DNA of 45,272 nucleotides from Gnetum montanum (Eukaryota; Streptophyta; Gnetopsida; Gnetales; Gnetaceae). Made by a program: the position numbers and the translations under genes. This document shows positions 44,566-45,272 of the stretch, piece by piece. How positions within the stretch are numbered: position 1 is the first letter of the stretch; each line of letters begins with the position of its first letter. Location: contig MNCI01028318.1 of the NCBI GenBank assembly GCA_015680685.1, positions 159,078-204,349 of the forward strand, read 5' to 3'. The notes below the pieces were generated by a model that ran no database searches, had not been told where the DNA came from, and saw nothing but the letters and a program-made list of their open reading frames with translations.

Positions 44566-45272
44566 ATGGAATCATCCCAAAACTCCAACGCACGTGCCCT
44601 CATAATCCCCACACAAGAACAGTATAACGACATCTGTGTGAAGATTCAAGCCAACCTTCCTCTTGACACCATAGAACAGGAGGGAAAACGAAACTTGGAG
44701 CACATATACATGAGAGATCACAAATTCGTCCCCTCTGTATATGACGTCATCCCCCTTTCTGAGCATCAGCATAGAATTATCTCCCAACTCCTTATGGAAA
44801 GGGGCCAAAACTCACGGCGACCCAATGAGGAGCCCCAAAACCAACATGATGTAGATGACTTCAAGGCAGAATCCGAACCTGAGGATTCACACCACACCCT
44901 CAGTCCCCATACTCACGTGAACCCATCGTTCCATCGTCGCATGGGACAGGCGGCCACTCACCAAGTGTTAACGAGCATACAAGCACCAGTATCCCAACAG
45001 AGATTGCCCACCCCCATCTCCACCCAGTAGATACCACATGTGCAGATGCATGGGGCCACTTTTACTACATCGGCCCCGCACATCCAGGGTGCCACTTCAC
45101 AGTTTATGGCTAGGCAAGGGGCCATACCCCTTGTTCAACCACCCACTTACTTCAACGTGCCACACCCCACAACCGCAACTCTGAACATCGCTCCATAGCA
45201 ACAAATGACAACCCAACAACCTCCCCAACCAACTAATCTGCCTACCGCTCAAGAGTGGGCAGAAGCAAAACA
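44566..45272 (+). pseudogene. Gag of element E, N-terminal part
   Basis: The frame starts at ATG (44566, MESSQNSNARALIIPTQEQY) and stays open to the window end apart from TAG at 45028 and 45196, both in Gln-rich context (STQ before the first, QQM after the second). The N-terminal domain matches D (CVKIQANL, YDVIPLSEHQHRIISQ), followed by a Pro/Gln/His-rich linker. Where D has its first TAG (34387), E has Gln. The rest of gag lies outside the window. Confidence 0.82.

Larger units (their letters stand above)
42705..45272 (+). mobile_element. Ty3/gypsy element E, 5' part
   Basis: It consists of a 5' LTR (42705-43918), a primer site identical to that of D, a repeat-rich leader and the start of gag, and runs off the right edge. 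Gag is related to that of D but clearly diverged, so it is a sister subfamily. It lies between the antisense gene of D and the missing 3' LTR of D, so it was probably inserted into D. The 5 bp before the LTR are AGTCA. Confidence 0.8.

Noticed and set aside
1-45272. CRISPR arrays, rRNA, tRNA or bacterial-type operons
   Set aside because: None seen. The tandem repeats lack spacer structure and belong to LTRs or leaders.

Overview
This is plant nuclear DNA made almost entirely of nested LTR retrotransposons. I see no ordinary host gene, tRNA, rRNA or CRISPR array. The evidence for a plant is: Ty3/gypsy elements with a tRNA-Asp-type primer site, a Ty1/copia pol, an intron-bearing antisense gene inside a gypsy element, a 'putative plant transposon protein'-like fragment, and decay by C-to-T change at CAG (CHG) sites. 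The species cannot be named from the sequence. The nesting suggests a large, repeat-rich genome.

Layout. 1-4083 (+): 3' part of a gypsy element ('copy 1') with integrase, a long 3' non-coding region and a 966-bp 3' LTR. It sits inside the LTR of an older element, F (4084 to about 7595, minus). 7822-15082 (minus): 'copy 2', same family, with an almost intact 1,114-residue gag-protease frame but no reverse transcriptase, RNase H or integrase. 15083-18553: decayed DNA with a 37-bp tandem repeat, a transposon-protein pseudogene and a piece of an F-type LTR. 18554-25527 (+): 'copy 3', full length, bounded by the 5-bp target duplication AAGGG, with the same gag-protease-only structure. 25533-30180: AT-rich DNA with nothing recognisable. 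30181 to about 32345 (minus): 3' half of a Ty1/copia element, interrupted by gypsy element 'D' (about 32406 to 42704, +). D is in turn interrupted by related element 'E' (42705 to window end, +).

How the parts relate. Copies 2 and 3 share one internal deletion. After protease they pass directly into the same C-terminal tail that closes the pol frame of copy 1, so they look like non-autonomous partners of a copy-1-type element. D shows the same plan independently: gag-protease, no polymerase, and then a gene on the opposite strand.

The most interesting object is that opposite-strand gene (42564 down to 38408). Eight exons can be joined at GT-AG junctions in consistent phase to give 1,130 codons with no frameshift. 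Its only damage is 11 in-frame stops, each reachable by a single C-to-T or G-to-A change. D gag-protease (16 stops, no frameshift) and copy 3 gag-protease (12 stops) show the same decay pattern. This points to methylation-driven deamination rather than indel erosion.
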